Assembly: GCA_965220285.1 (NCBI GenBank)
Contig: OZ244818.1
Coordinates: 2,108,001 to 2,172,000 of the forward strand
DNA: 64,000 nucleotides
Direction of reading: 5' to 3'
Origin: Bin5 sp009843665
Lineage (GTDB): Bacteria; Chloroflexota; Anaerolineae; Caldilineales; Caldilineaceae
Part shown: positions 1 to 7,384 of the stretch, in pieces
How positions within the stretch are numbered: the stretch's first letter is position 1
Layout: each line of letters opens with the position of its first letter
Notes under the pieces: generated by a model
Seen by the model: only the letters and a program-made list of their open reading frames with translations
The model's database searches: none
Told to the model about the DNA's origin: nothing
Made by a program: the position numbers and the translations under genes

Positions 1-155
1 CCCTCCTCGTCGAGATAGTCGAAGACCCAGCGGTTGGTGGCGTCCGGGATCACGCCTTCGAGGGTGAGGAGGCCGGTCTTGCAGAAATCCAGCACCTCGT
101 CATCGGTCAGGGTGGGCTTGATGTCGTCGGTGGCGCGAAGGGCTGCCTGCGTCAT
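1..155 (-). CDS. Phytanoyl-CoA dioxygenase-like protein, N-terminal fragment
   Basis: Only the first 51 codons are present; the rest lies beyond the left edge. The ATG at 153-155 is preceded by a strong Shine-Dalgarno sequence (GCAGGAGGC). The visible peptide (MTQAALRATDDIKPTLTDDE, then a segment resembling the 'FxxxGyLtLeGvi' entry of PhyH-family Fe(II)/2-oxoglutarate oxygenases) suggests a PhyH-type dioxygenase. The catalytic H-x-D...H facial triad is not in the window, so the family call rests on N-terminal resemblance only. It is the last gene of a minus-strand run with the VOC, hypothetical and MlrC genes. Confidence 0.45.
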   Translation of the reverse strand, partial: MTQAALRATDDIKPTLTDDEVLDFCKTGLLTLEGVIPDATNRWVFDYLDEE

Positions 156-200
156 TGGTTGCCTCCTGCATGGCGTGCACGAGAGCCATGAGCGTCATTG

Positions 201-611
201 TCAGATTTTAGCTTCGAGAATCTGCAGAATTTCAAAAACCATGCCATTGGGGGAGCGGAAGAAGGCCAGGCGGCGCGAGCCGAAGGCGGCGCTGATCTCG
301 ACGCGTTCGACCAGAACCTCGAGGCCCATGGCGGTGAGGCGTTCGTACTCCTTGTCCAGGTCCTCGACTTCGAAGACGGCGTGCGTGAGGCCGGGCATCA
401 GTGTGTGGCCGAGTTTGTCCTCGAAGACGGTTTTGGGCGTGAGGAAGATGCGGGTGCCGCCGAAGTCGACGAAGGCGTAGTCGACGTCCTCGCCGCCGGG
501 CGCGGTGAACTTCTCGCGCAGCACCAGTTTGGCGCCGAGCTCTTGCCAGAAGGCGATCTCGCTTTCCATGTCGTCGACTTTCATGCCGAGGTTCCAGAGG
601 GCGGCTTCCAT
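201..611 (-). CDS. VOC (glyoxalase/bleomycin-resistance/dioxygenase) family protein
   Basis: A 136-aa protein of single-module VOC size. Two beta-alpha-beta-beta-beta repeats are recognisable: WNLGMKVDDMESEIAFWQEL near the N-terminus, then THAVFEVEDLDKEYERL in the second half, and a closing FRSPNGMVFEILQI strand that carries the usual C-terminal metal-ligand Glu. VOC proteins bind a divalent metal and act as lyases, isomerases, dioxygenases or drug-binding proteins; the substrate cannot be told from sequence. The ATG directly abuts the TAA stop of the upstream gene (TAA-ATG), so the two are translationally coupled. Family call firm, function unknown. Confidence 0.8.
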   Translation of the reverse strand: MEAALWNLGMKVDDMESEIAFWQELGAKLVLREKFTAPGGEDVDYAFVDFGGTRIFLTPKTVFEDKLGHTLMPGLTHAVFEVEDLDKEYERLTAMGLEVLVERVEISAAFGSRRLAFFRSPNGMVFEILQILEAKI

Positions 612-971
612 TTATTCCCATTTCTCCAGAATGAACTCGCAGGTGACGTGCCGATCGGGGCTGTGGCTGGACAGAAGCTGGGCGGGAAAGCGGATCACGC
701 GCCAGCCGGCGTTGATGGCGTCGAGTACGGTCTTATAGGGCCAGTCGGCGGGGTCGAAGGGGCCGTCGGAGACCTCGCCGCCGGCGACCTGGAGCATCCC
801 GATCACGTCAGAGGTGACGGCGGTGGTTGCGGTCTGCAGGTAGAGGAGACTCTGGCGTCTGGACCCGTTTGCCTCCAGGGTTTTGCCCAGTTCCCGCAGC
901 CGCTCTTCGGTGAGCTCTCCCCGTTTCAGCTGTTGGATACATTCTTCGAGTTGTTGGGCGGCGGCATTCAT
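612..971 (-). CDS. Small conserved hypothetical protein
   Basis: A 119-aa protein with an N-terminal charged helix (residues rich in Q, E, K, R) and a C-terminal half containing WPYKTVLDAINAGWRVI, which looks like a compact alpha/beta domain. I do not recognise the family. An in-frame TTG lies two codons upstream at 977, but the ATG at 971 is better placed after AGGAA (about 9-nt spacing). It lies 27 bp downstream of the MlrC gene and abuts the VOC gene, so it belongs to the same transcript. No signal peptide or membrane segment is seen. Confidence 0.65.
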   Translation of the reverse strand: MNAAAQQLEECIQQLKRGELTEERLRELGKTLEANGSRRQSLLYLQTATTAVTSDVIGMLQVAGGEVSDGPFDPADWPYKTVLDAINAGWRVIRFPAQLLSSHSPDRHVTCEFILEKWE

Positions 972-998
972 GTTCAAGTGTTCCTTCGCGGATCGTCC

Positions 999-2507
999 TC
1001 AGCTTACGATTACCGGTATCTCAAGGTCGGGGATCTCCTCGTCAAGAGGGAAGAAGGGCCGCTGCATGCGCTTGAAGTTGAGGTTGCGCACGTGGGCCGG
1101 GGTCGGGCCGGGCGTGTCGACGATATAGGCGGCCTTCATCAGGTCGCGGTAGGCATGGCGATAGTTCATTGGATTCTTGACGCCGATGAACCTGGCGTGG
1201 CGTACGTCCATGCCGACGCTGCGGAACTGCTCATGGCCCCAGTCGTAGGTGGGCTGCGACATGACCAGGAGATGGATGCTGCCGATCTGGAGCACGGCGG
1301 AGAGGCCCATCGAGGCCCAGGTGCCGCCAAAGAGGCCGCCGTCGTAGCGGAAGGCGCCGTCGCTGAGGCGGCGCACGGCGCCGGTGACGGCGACGGGTTG
1401 GCCCCAGGCGGGGTCGAGGCTGTAGCCGACCTGCAGGCTGACGGTCTGGCCAATGCCGGCGCGCGCGCAGGCCTGGGCGGCGGCGGGATCGACGACCATG
1501 AGAAGGGCGGGCTCGTCCAGTCCCAGCGCCAACAGCTCGCGCAGGAGGGCGACGCTGTCGCCGGGCGCGCCGCCGCCGGCGCAGTCGGCGGTGTCGACCA
1601 GCAGCACGGGTCCGCCTTCGACCTGGCGGCCGCGGGCGACGGCCTTGGCGACGGGCAGATGCTCTACCTCGAAGGCCCAGCGCCGCTCCCAGAACTCGGC
1701 GGCGAAACGTTGCGCCTCGTGCGCGGCCAGCGCGGGGTCGTTGTCGGTTATCACGACGGCGCCGCAGCCCATGCCGGGCAGGTCGTTGTAGGGGTGGACC
1801 TGGAAACAGGAAACGGAGAGGATGTGCGGCTCCTTTTCGAGGCGCCGGGCGCGGCGGGTGAGGTGGGCCATGGGCCCGTCGCCGGCGGTCTGGCCGTTGC
1901 AGGCGCTGCAGATGATGGGGACCTTGGCCAGGGCCGTAACGGGAGTGACCTCGCCTCTTGCTGCCTGCAGCAGCAGGCTGGCGCCGCGTTCGCCGGTGGA
2001 GTAGGTGTCGTCGTGGGGGTAGTGGGTGAAGGAGACGAGGGCGGTGGCCTGCGTGACCATGCGCGGGGTGACATGCGCGTGCAGGTCGAGCGTCATGACG
2101 ATGGGCATGTCCGGCCCCGCGATCTGGCGCACGGCATCGAGAATGTCGCCTTCCGGGTCCTCTTGGGAGGCGGTGACCATAGAGCCGTGCATGGCGAGGA
2201 TGAGGCCGTCAAGCGGGAGGGCGGCGCGCAGGCGGGCGAGCAGGGATTGCTTCAGCTGTGTGTAGCAGTCATCGGTGAGGACGCCGCCGGAGACGCTGCG
2301 CGCGGCCAGCAGCGGGAGCGGCTGTGCGCCCTCTTGTTCACAGACGGCGAGGATGCCGGCGACTTCGCAGTCGGTGCCGGCGAGTTGGAGGAGGGCATCG
2401 CCCTCATGGACATAGGAGTTACGAAAGAGGGCCAGATCGGTCTGTGTGGCGGCGAACTGGTTGCTTTCCTGGAAGATCGAGCCGATGCCGATGCGCATGG
2501 CTGTCAT
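999..2507 (-). CDS. M81 family (MlrC-type) metallopeptidase
   Basis: A 502-aa protein of typical MlrC length. The N-terminus MRIGIGSIFQESNQFA matches the family start, and the zinc-site segment is clear: LDLHAHVTPRMV supplies Asp and His, followed about 20 residues later by SFTHYPHDD with the third ligand; HGSMV lies just before. The C-terminal MlrC_C half contains DTADCAGGGAPGD. The founding member hydrolyses linear microcystin; most relatives have unknown amide or peptide substrates and often sit beside Dpp-type transporters, as here. The ATG at 2507 is chosen because it starts two codons before the conserved MRIGIG; an upstream in-frame extension has no family support. Confidence 0.85.
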   Translation of the reverse strand: MTAMRIGIGSIFQESNQFAATQTDLALFRNSYVHEGDALLQLAGTDCEVAGILAVCEQEGAQPLPLLAARSVSGGVLTDDCYTQLKQSLLARLRAALPLDGLILAMHGSMVTASQEDPEGDILDAVRQIAGPDMPIVMTLDLHAHVTPRMVTQATALVSFTHYPHDDTYSTGERGASLLLQAARGEVTPVTALAKVPIICSACNGQTAGDGPMAHLTRRARRLEKEPHILSVSCFQVHPYNDLPGMGCGAVVITDNDPALAAHEAQRFAAEFWERRWAFEVEHLPVAKAVARGRQVEGGPVLLVDTADCAGGGAPGDSVALLRELLALGLDEPALLMVVDPAAAQACARAGIGQTVSLQVGYSLDPAWGQPVAVTGAVRRLSDGAFRYDGGLFGGTWASMGLSAVLQIGSIHLLVMSQPTYDWGHEQFRSVGMDVRHARFIGVKNPMNYRHAYRDLMKAAYIVDTPGPTPAHVRNLNFKRMQRPFFPLDEEIPDLEIPVIVS

Positions 2508-2856
2508 TGGATTGCCTTTTCGGGCCCCATTTGGCGCAGGGGGCGCATCGAACATATGCTGTGGGAAGGTATCAGATGGTACCGATGGGCGCGTTTCAAC
2601 AGATGGACAGGGAAATTATACCTGCGTAATTGGGGAAGGCCAATGTTGGTTCAAATGGGGGCATGAAAGTAGACTGAAGTAGATAACTCATGGGCGTTCA
2701 ATTTGGGAACGCGCCTTTTTCGTATTACATATTGCATATGTCATAATGCATAAAGGAAGGAATGAAAGGTACGGATTCATTGCGTGATTCGCACGGAAAG
2801 CCTTGGTATCAAACGAGACTTACATCAAAACTGACTAGATCATTATGGAGAAAAGC
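2508..2856. other. Divergent intergenic region, MlrC / Cache array
   Basis: A 349-bp spacer between the minus-strand MlrC operon and the plus-strand Cache array. It turns AT-rich toward the Cache side. It holds a GCGTTC/GAACGC hairpin followed by GCCTTTTT (2694-2720) and then a CATAAT hexamer at 2742-2747 with a weak TTCGTA 17 bp upstream. I read this as a terminator-like hairpin in front of a possible promoter. No gene-sized ORF with coding character is visible. Confidence 0.4.
2694..2720 (+). terminator. Terminator-like hairpin ahead of the Cache array
   Basis: Stem GCGTTC/GAACGC (6 bp) with a 7-nt loop, followed by GCC and five T. No plus-strand gene ends here, so it may be an attenuator, or may insulate the array. 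The short stem makes this weak. Confidence 0.3.
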
Positions 2857-3309
2857 ATGTTACGTTCTGCCACTCTATCTATCGTTCTCGCCCTCGCGCT
2901 TCTCGTCGCCGGTTGCGTTGCCATTCCCACCAAGAACGAACCGGCAGGCTACACGCAGGCGCTCGTGCAGGACGCCATCCGCCTCTACGGTCAGGATGGG
3001 CGGGAAGCTGCAATCGAGCACTACAGTTCAACCGACAACGTGGACGGGCAGTGGTATGTCTTCATTATAGGTGGAGATGGGTACACTATTGCTCATTTCA
3101 ACCCGGCAATGATAGGGCGGGACCCGGCGCTGCGCGTGGATTCGACCGGTTACTTTTATGGAGACGACGTACTGAGCGCGACCGAGGCAGGAAAGTGGGT
3201 CAGCTACGTGTTCACGAACCCGGACACGGGAGAGGAGACGCGTAAGCACGCATGGGTCGTACGCCATGACGGGCTGTTCTTCGGGTCGGGCTGGTACGAA
3301 GAGAACTGA
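2857..3309 (+). CDS. Cache-domain lipoprotein, tandem copy 1
   Basis: A 150-aa secreted lipoprotein. A hydrophobic signal ends in the lipobox LVAGC (lipidated Cys20 from the ATG at 2857), then one small extracellular domain with the single-Cache layout: helix QALVQDAIRLY, strands WYVFIIGGDGYTIAHF, a G-R-D-P loop, and the closing RKHAWVVRHDGLFFGSGWYE. No signalling or membrane domain follows, so it is a free-standing anchored binding domain. An ATG at 2845 is in frame, but all four copies keep ATGGAG-N6 before a second ATG/GTG, so GGAG is more likely the Shine-Dalgarno for the start chosen here. Cache domains bind small ligands such as amino acids or carboxylates; the ligand here is unknown. 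Confidence 0.75.
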   Translation: MLRSATLSIVLALALLVAGCVAIPTKNEPAGYTQALVQDAIRLYGQDGREAAIEHYSSTDNVDGQWYVFIIGGDGYTIAHFNPAMIGRDPALRVDSTGYFYGDDVLSATEAGKWVSYVFTNPDTGEETRKHAWVVRHDGLFFGSGWYEEN

Positions 3310-3379
3310 GCTGGCCGGGGATATGGAAGCGCACGATAGTAGATTATCCAAGTACAAGACAGTCGAAATGGAGACAAGC

Positions 3380-3832
3380 GTGTTTCGTTCTGCCGCCATA
3401 TTTCTTGCTCTTACGCTCGCGCTCTTCGCCGCGGGTTGCGTCGCCATCCCCACCAAGAATGAACCGGCGGCCTACACACAGGCGATCGTGCAGGATGCCA
3501 TCCGCCTCTACAATGATGAAGGGCGCCAGGCGGTCATCGACCACTACAGTTCGCCCGAAAACGTGGACGGGCAGTGGTATGTCTTCATTATCGGTGAAGA
3601 CGGGTATACCATTGCGCACTACAGACCGGAAAGTGTAGGACGGGACCCGGCGCTGCGGGTCGATGCAAGCGGTTACTTCTATGGCGACGACATTTTGAGC
3701 GCTACCGAAGTGGGCAAGTGGGTCAGCTATGTCCACGACAAGCCGGATACCGGCGAGGTGACGCGTAAGCACACGTGGGTGGTGCGTCACGACGGGCTGT
3801 TCTTCGGGTCGGGCTGGTACGAGAAGGAGTAG
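3380..3832 (+). CDS. Cache-domain lipoprotein, tandem copy 2
   Basis: A 150-aa paralogue of its neighbour, starting at GTG 3380 behind GGAGACAAGC (an in-frame ATG at 3368 is the alternative). Lipobox FAAGC; Cys20 would be lipidated. After the shared VAIPTKNEPAAYTQAIVQDA stretch the same Cache fold follows, ending in GLFFGSGWYEKE. The 70-bp spacer after copy 1 and the leader (TTATCCAAGT...CAGTCGAAATGGAG) closely match the leader of copy 4, so leader and gene were duplicated together. Differences from copy 1 cluster in the central ligand-facing region (HYRPESVGRD against HFNPAMIGRD), which would fit altered ligand preference. Confidence 0.75.
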   Translation: MFRSAAIFLALTLALFAAGCVAIPTKNEPAAYTQAIVQDAIRLYNDEGRQAVIDHYSSPENVDGQWYVFIIGEDGYTIAHYRPESVGRDPALRVDASGYFYGDDILSATEVGKWVSYVHDKPDTGEVTRKHTWVVRHDGLFFGSGWYEKE

Positions 3833-3885
3833 TGCGGTCGGAAGGGACGCGGTTTAGACGGCGCTCTCCGGACCGCGTTGTCAGT

Positions 3886-3952
3886 GGCGCACACAACAGG
3901 GCGCACACAACAGGGCGCACACAACAGGGCGCACACAACAGGGCGCACACAA
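3886..3952 (+). repeat. 14-bp tandem repeat (about 4.8 copies)
   Basis: Four exact copies of GGCGCACACAACAG plus a partial fifth, in the 273-bp spacer between Cache copies 2 and 3. The array runs directly into AAGGGGTGCCCCTACA, a motif shared with other intergenic repeats near 31.75 and 32.66 kb. There are no unique spacers, so this is not a CRISPR. Confidence 0.9.
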
Positions 3953-4106
3953 GGGGTGCCCCTACAGATCAGGCAGCCTCCCAAGGCATTGACCCTATGA
4001 GAAACAACTGTCCTGAACCGTGTCAGGGAAATCTTGCACGGAGGGATGAGTGAATGTCGGCTATGGTAGATGTGCCATAATTACCTTTAACGCAATGGAG
4101 AAAATC

Positions 4107-4553
4107 ATGAATCGTTCTGTCCCCCTATTTCTCATCCTCGCGCTCTTTGCCGCCGGTTGCGTTGCCATACCCACCAAGAATGAACCGGCAGCCTACACAC
4201 AGGCGATCGTTCAGGATGCCATCCGCTTCTACAACCAGGAAGGCCTCCAGGCAGCCATTGACCACTACAACTCGCCTGAAATCGTGGACGGGGCATGGTA
4301 CGCCTTCATTGTCGACGAAGATGGGTACGCCATTGCGCACTTCAACCCGGCAATAAGAGGGCGGGACCCCGCTCTGAACGTGGATCCGACCGGTTATTTC
4401 TTTGGCGACGACATACTGAGCGCAACTGAGGCAGGCATATGGATCAGTTTCGTCGCCCCAAACCCGGAAACCGGCACGGAGATGCGCAAGCACGTTTGGC
4501 TCGTGCGCTATGACGGGCTGATCTTCGGGTCGGGATGGTACGAGAAGGAGTAG
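4107..4553 (+). CDS. Cache-domain lipoprotein, tandem copy 3
   Basis: A 148-aa paralogue. Start ATG 4107 behind GGAGAAAATC; the in-frame ATG at 4095 contains that Shine-Dalgarno and is less likely. The signal MNRSVPLFLILALFAAGC gives lipidated Cys18. The Cache core has WYAFIVDEDGYAIAHFNP, GRDPALNVDPTGYFFGDD and KHVWLVRYDGLIFGSGWYEKE. It is closest to copy 4 in the signal peptide (ILALF) and the C-terminus (RYDGLIFGSGWYEKE), which suggests 3 and 4 form one duplication pair and 1 and 2 the other. Confidence 0.75.
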   Translation: MNRSVPLFLILALFAAGCVAIPTKNEPAAYTQAIVQDAIRFYNQEGLQAAIDHYNSPEIVDGAWYAFIVDEDGYAIAHFNPAIRGRDPALNVDPTGYFFGDDILSATEAGIWISFVAPNPETGTEMRKHVWLVRYDGLIFGSGWYEKE

Positions 4554-4621
4554 TGCGGCCGGGAATATCGAAGTGCTATCGTAGATAATCCAAGTCTAAA
4601 ACAGTCGAAATGGAGAAAAAC

Positions 4622-5068
4622 GTGATTCGTTCTGCCCCCCTTATTCTCATCCTCGCGCTCTTTGTCGCCGGTTGCGTTGCCATTCCCACCAAGAACGAAC
4701 CGGCAGCCTACACACAGGCGCTCGTGCAGGATGCCATCCGCTTCTACAATCAGGAAGGCCGCCAGGCCGCAATCGAACGCTACAACTCGCCCGAGAACGT
4801 GGACGGGCAATGGTACGTCGTCATTATCGGCGAAGATGGGTACACGATCGCGCACTTCAACGCCGATATAAGAGGGCGGGACCCGGCGCTGCGCGTGGAT
4901 TCGACCGGCTACTTTTTTGGAGACGAGATGCTGAACGCGCCTGAAGAAGGAAAATGGATCAGTTATCTCGCCGTGAACCCGGAAACGGGCAACGAGGCGC
5001 GTAAGCACACATGGATGGTGCGCTACGACGGGCTGATCTTCGGGTCGGGCTGGTACGAGAAGGAGTGA
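4622..5068 (+). CDS. Cache-domain lipoprotein, tandem copy 4
   Basis: A 148-aa paralogue starting at GTG 4622 behind GGAGAAAAAC (alternative ATG 4610). Lipobox FVAGC with Cys18. The same single-Cache domain follows, with WYVVIIGEDGYTIAHFNADI and KHTWMVRYDGLIFGSGWYEKE. It lies 68 bp after copy 3 and 59 bp before the TIM-barrel gene, so the last part of the array is probably co-transcribed with it. A monoderm cell would display these proteins on the outer face of the membrane. Whether they sense, or deliver substrate to the downstream importer, cannot be told. Confidence 0.75.
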   Translation: MIRSAPLILILALFVAGCVAIPTKNEPAAYTQALVQDAIRFYNQEGRQAAIERYNSPENVDGQWYVVIIGEDGYTIAHFNADIRGRDPALRVDSTGYFFGDEMLNAPEEGKWISYLAVNPETGNEARKHTWMVRYDGLIFGSGWYEKE

Positions 5069-5127
5069 AGTGACCGGAGGGCGCGGCGTGGGCTGCTCGT
5101 CCTGGGTCCAACAGAAAGGAGGATGCT

Positions 5128-6075
5128 TTGAAAATCGGACTGTTCACAGATAGCCTGACAACTTCCTTCAGCGAGGCGCTTGATTGGGTTGTCGAGCACG
5201 GGATCGAAGCTGTGGAGGTCGGAACGGGCAATTTCTCGCCGGCATTGCATTGCAACCTGGATGAACTGCTGCAAAGCGAGGAGGCGCGCACGGCCTTCAA
5301 GTCCGCCATAGAAAGTCGCGGCCTGGTGCTGAGCGCTCTCAACTGCAATGGCAACCTGCTCGACCCGCACCCGGCGCGCGGCCAGGCGTCGCAGGATGTC
5401 TTCTTCAAGACGGTAGAACTGGCGCATAGACTGGGCCTGGATACCGTCGTGACGATGAGCGGCTGTCCAGGAGACCCGAGTGGGACTCCCTACCCAAACT
5501 GGCCCACCCACCCGCAGCAGCCGGAATACGCCGAGCTGGAGCGCTGGCAGTGGGATGAGGTCATCACGCCATTCTGGGAGAAGGCGGGCCGGTTCGCTGC
5601 CGATCACGGGGTCAGGGTGGCGATCGAACTACACCCCGGCCAGTCGGCGTATAACACGCGCACGATGCTGCGGCTGCGTGCGATCGCCGGGCCGAGCGTG
5701 GGCGTCAACCTCGATCCCAGTCACTTCTTCTACCAGGGTATGGACCCGCTCATCGTCATCCGGGCGCTGGGAGAGGGGTTCATTTTCCACGTCCACGCCA
5801 AGGACACGCGCATCAACCCTTCTGAGATGGCTCTGAACGGCGGCCTGGATATGCGGCCGATGGAGCTGGTTGCGGAGCGCGCGTGGGCCTACCGCACGCT
5901 GGGTTACGGCCATGGGGAAGCATGGTGGCGCGATTTCGTCAGCGCGCTGCGCATGGCCGGTTACGACGGGGCGCTGAGCATCGAACACGAAGACCCGGTG
6001 ATGAGCGCAGCGGAAGGCATCATCAAGAGTGTGCAGTTTCTTGAGCCGCTGATATTGCGGACGATGCCGGAGTAG
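5128..6075 (+). CDS. Sugar phosphate isomerase/epimerase family TIM-barrel protein
   Basis: A 315-aa AP-endonuclease-2-like TIM barrel. It starts at TTG 5128, preceded by AAAGGAGG at 5-6 nt, which overrides the out-of-frame ATG nearby. Metal-site motifs in order: Glu in RVAIELHPG, Asp and His in GVNLDPSHFFYQGMD, His in FHVHAKDT, and Glu in LSIEHEDPV. This is the usual E-D-H-E set of IolE/xylose-isomerase-like enzymes. Members isomerise or epimerise sugars, inosose or uronate derivatives; the exact substrate is not visible. It follows the Cache array on the same strand and faces the end of a minus-strand importer operon. Confidence 0.8.
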   Translation: MKIGLFTDSLTTSFSEALDWVVEHGIEAVEVGTGNFSPALHCNLDELLQSEEARTAFKSAIESRGLVLSALNCNGNLLDPHPARGQASQDVFFKTVELAHRLGLDTVVTMSGCPGDPSGTPYPNWPTHPQQPEYAELERWQWDEVITPFWEKAGRFAADHGVRVAIELHPGQSAYNTRTMLRLRAIAGPSVGVNLDPSHFFYQGMDPLIVIRALGEGFIFHVHAKDTRINPSEMALNGGLDMRPMELVAERAWAYRTLGYGHGEAWWRDFVSALRMAGYDGALSIEHEDPVMSAAEGIIKSVQFLEPLILRTMPE

Positions 6076-6129
6076 GTTGCTTGTCGCAGGGGATTGTCTG
6101 ATTGAGAGAAGGCAAAGAGGTCTGTGGAG

Positions 6130-6270
6130 GTGAACGAGGCGCGGCCTTCAATGGGCGGTCTTGGCGACGACGTTATGGGCGCAGCTGAGGCGGGCGAAGC
6201 GCGCACGCACTCATGGGTTGTGCGCCATGACGGGCTGATTTTCGGATCGGGCTGGTACGAAGAGGCGTGA
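6130..6270 (+). pseudogene. Relic of a fifth Cache lipoprotein gene (C-terminus)
   Basis: Reading GGC at 6163 onward in frame gives GDDVMGAAEAGEARTHSWVV, then RHDGLIFGSGWYEEA and a TGA at 6268-6270. This aligns with the last third of the Cache copies (GDDVLSATEAG ... HAWVVRHDGLFFGSGWYEEN), with about 13-15 residues deleted after EAG. No signal peptide or N-terminal half remains. It shows that the array once extended past the TIM-barrel gene, or that the barrel gene was inserted inside it. Confidence 0.75.
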
Positions 6271-6310
6271 CTCGGCTGGCAGGGCACTGGAGAGGGAAGC
6301 GCGCCCCTCT

Positions 6311-7348
6311 TCAGGAGGCGGCGTTGGCGCTTGCGCTGCGCCCGACGAATAACGAGGCCATTTCTTCAGCCGGAAGCGAGGGTGACTCCTCGTGCAGATA
6401 ACAGGCCGCCAGGCGATGGGCATCGGTCCGGAACAGCGGCGGCGCGGTGGCGGCGCATTTGGACATAGCATGGGGACAGCGGGCGAAGAACTTGCAGCCA
6501 TCGCTTGCACCTGACGCTGCCGTCGAAGCGGCCATCGCTTCTGTATTCCAGCGGCGGTCCGGGTCGGGTTGGGGCACGGAGCCTATCAGCAACTGCGTGT
6601 ACGGGTGCTGAGGCTGCTTCACCACGAGGCTAATGTCCCCGGCCTCGGCTACGGAGCCGGAATACATGACGATAATGTTTTCGCTGATCTGATAGGCCGT
6701 GGTGAGGTCGTGGGTGATGTAGACGACGGAGATGCCGAACTCCTGGTTCAGCTGACGCAGGTTTCCGAGAACGGTGGCCCGCAGCGAGGCGTCGATCATG
6801 GAGACAGGTTCGTCGGCCACGATAAGGCGCGGGCGCAACAGCAGGGCGCGCGCCACCATTATGCGCTGTCTCTGCCCGCCGCTCAGCTGGTGGGGGCGCC
6901 GTCCCAGGGTGTTTTCGGGGCGCAGCCCGACTGAATGCAGGGCCTCCTCGATCAGCGTCTGACGCTCCCGTTGGGATTTGGCCAGGCCGAATTTGACAAT
7001 CGGAGTCGTCAGGACATGGTCAACCTTGTAGAAGGGGTTGTAGACCTCGAACGGATCCTGAAAGACAACCTGCACATCGCGCCGGAACGAATGCCACTCG
7101 GCGGTGGAAAGCCCGCGTAGATCCTTCCCCTGATAGAGCACCTGCCCTTCGGTTGGCGTCTCCAGACCGAGGAGGATGCGGGCCAGCGTTGTCTTGCCGC
7201 TGCCGCTTTCTCCGACCACAGCCGTGATGGAGGGCGGCTCGCTGGCGATGGCTAATGAAAAGTCCTCCAGCGCCGTAGTGCGGTTGCGGCTGAACAGGCC
7301 GCCGCCGAAGACCTTGGTGATATGTTGCACTTCGAGCAGGGCGCTCAT
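6311..7348 (-). CDS. Peptide/nickel-type ABC importer ATP-binding protein (DppF-like)
   Basis: A 345-aa NBD of the Opp/Dpp class. Walker A GESGSGKTT at residues 46-54, Q-loop VVFQDPFE near 94, signature LSGGQRQR at 155, Walker B LIVADEP at 175, H-loop YITHDL. The C-terminal oligopeptide-transporter extension follows (QHPYTQLLIGSVP, then a Cys-containing tail CKFFARCPHA...C). It hydrolyses ATP to drive the permeases at 8452-10356. Last gene of operon 1, 36 bp behind the partner NBD. The D-loop region reads SMIDASL where SALDVS is usual, a mild deviation. Confidence 0.9.
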   Translation of the reverse strand: MSALLEVQHITKVFGGGLFSRNRTTALEDFSLAIASEPPSITAVVGESGSGKTTLARILLGLETPTEGQVLYQGKDLRGLSTAEWHSFRRDVQVVFQDPFEVYNPFYKVDHVLTTPIVKFGLAKSQRERQTLIEEALHSVGLRPENTLGRRPHQLSGGQRQRIMVARALLLRPRLIVADEPVSMIDASLRATVLGNLRQLNQEFGISVVYITHDLTTAYQISENIIVMYSGSVAEAGDISLVVKQPQHPYTQLLIGSVPQPDPDRRWNTEAMAASTAASGASDGCKFFARCPHAMSKCAATAPPLFRTDAHRLAACYLHEESPSLPAEEMASLFVGRSASANAAS

Positions 7349-7384
7349 GCGATTCGCGGCTCGTGGTAAATGGCCGGACTCCGG

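Noticed and set aside
198..2666. 822-codon plus-strand open frame over the MlrC and VOC genes
   Set aside because: It is the shadow of high-GC genes on the other strand: no ribosome site, low-complexity Gly/Ala/Glu peptide, and it crosses three real genes with clear family motifs.
3886..3952. CRISPR array
   Set aside because: The repeats are head-to-tail with no spacers and no cas genes are in the window.
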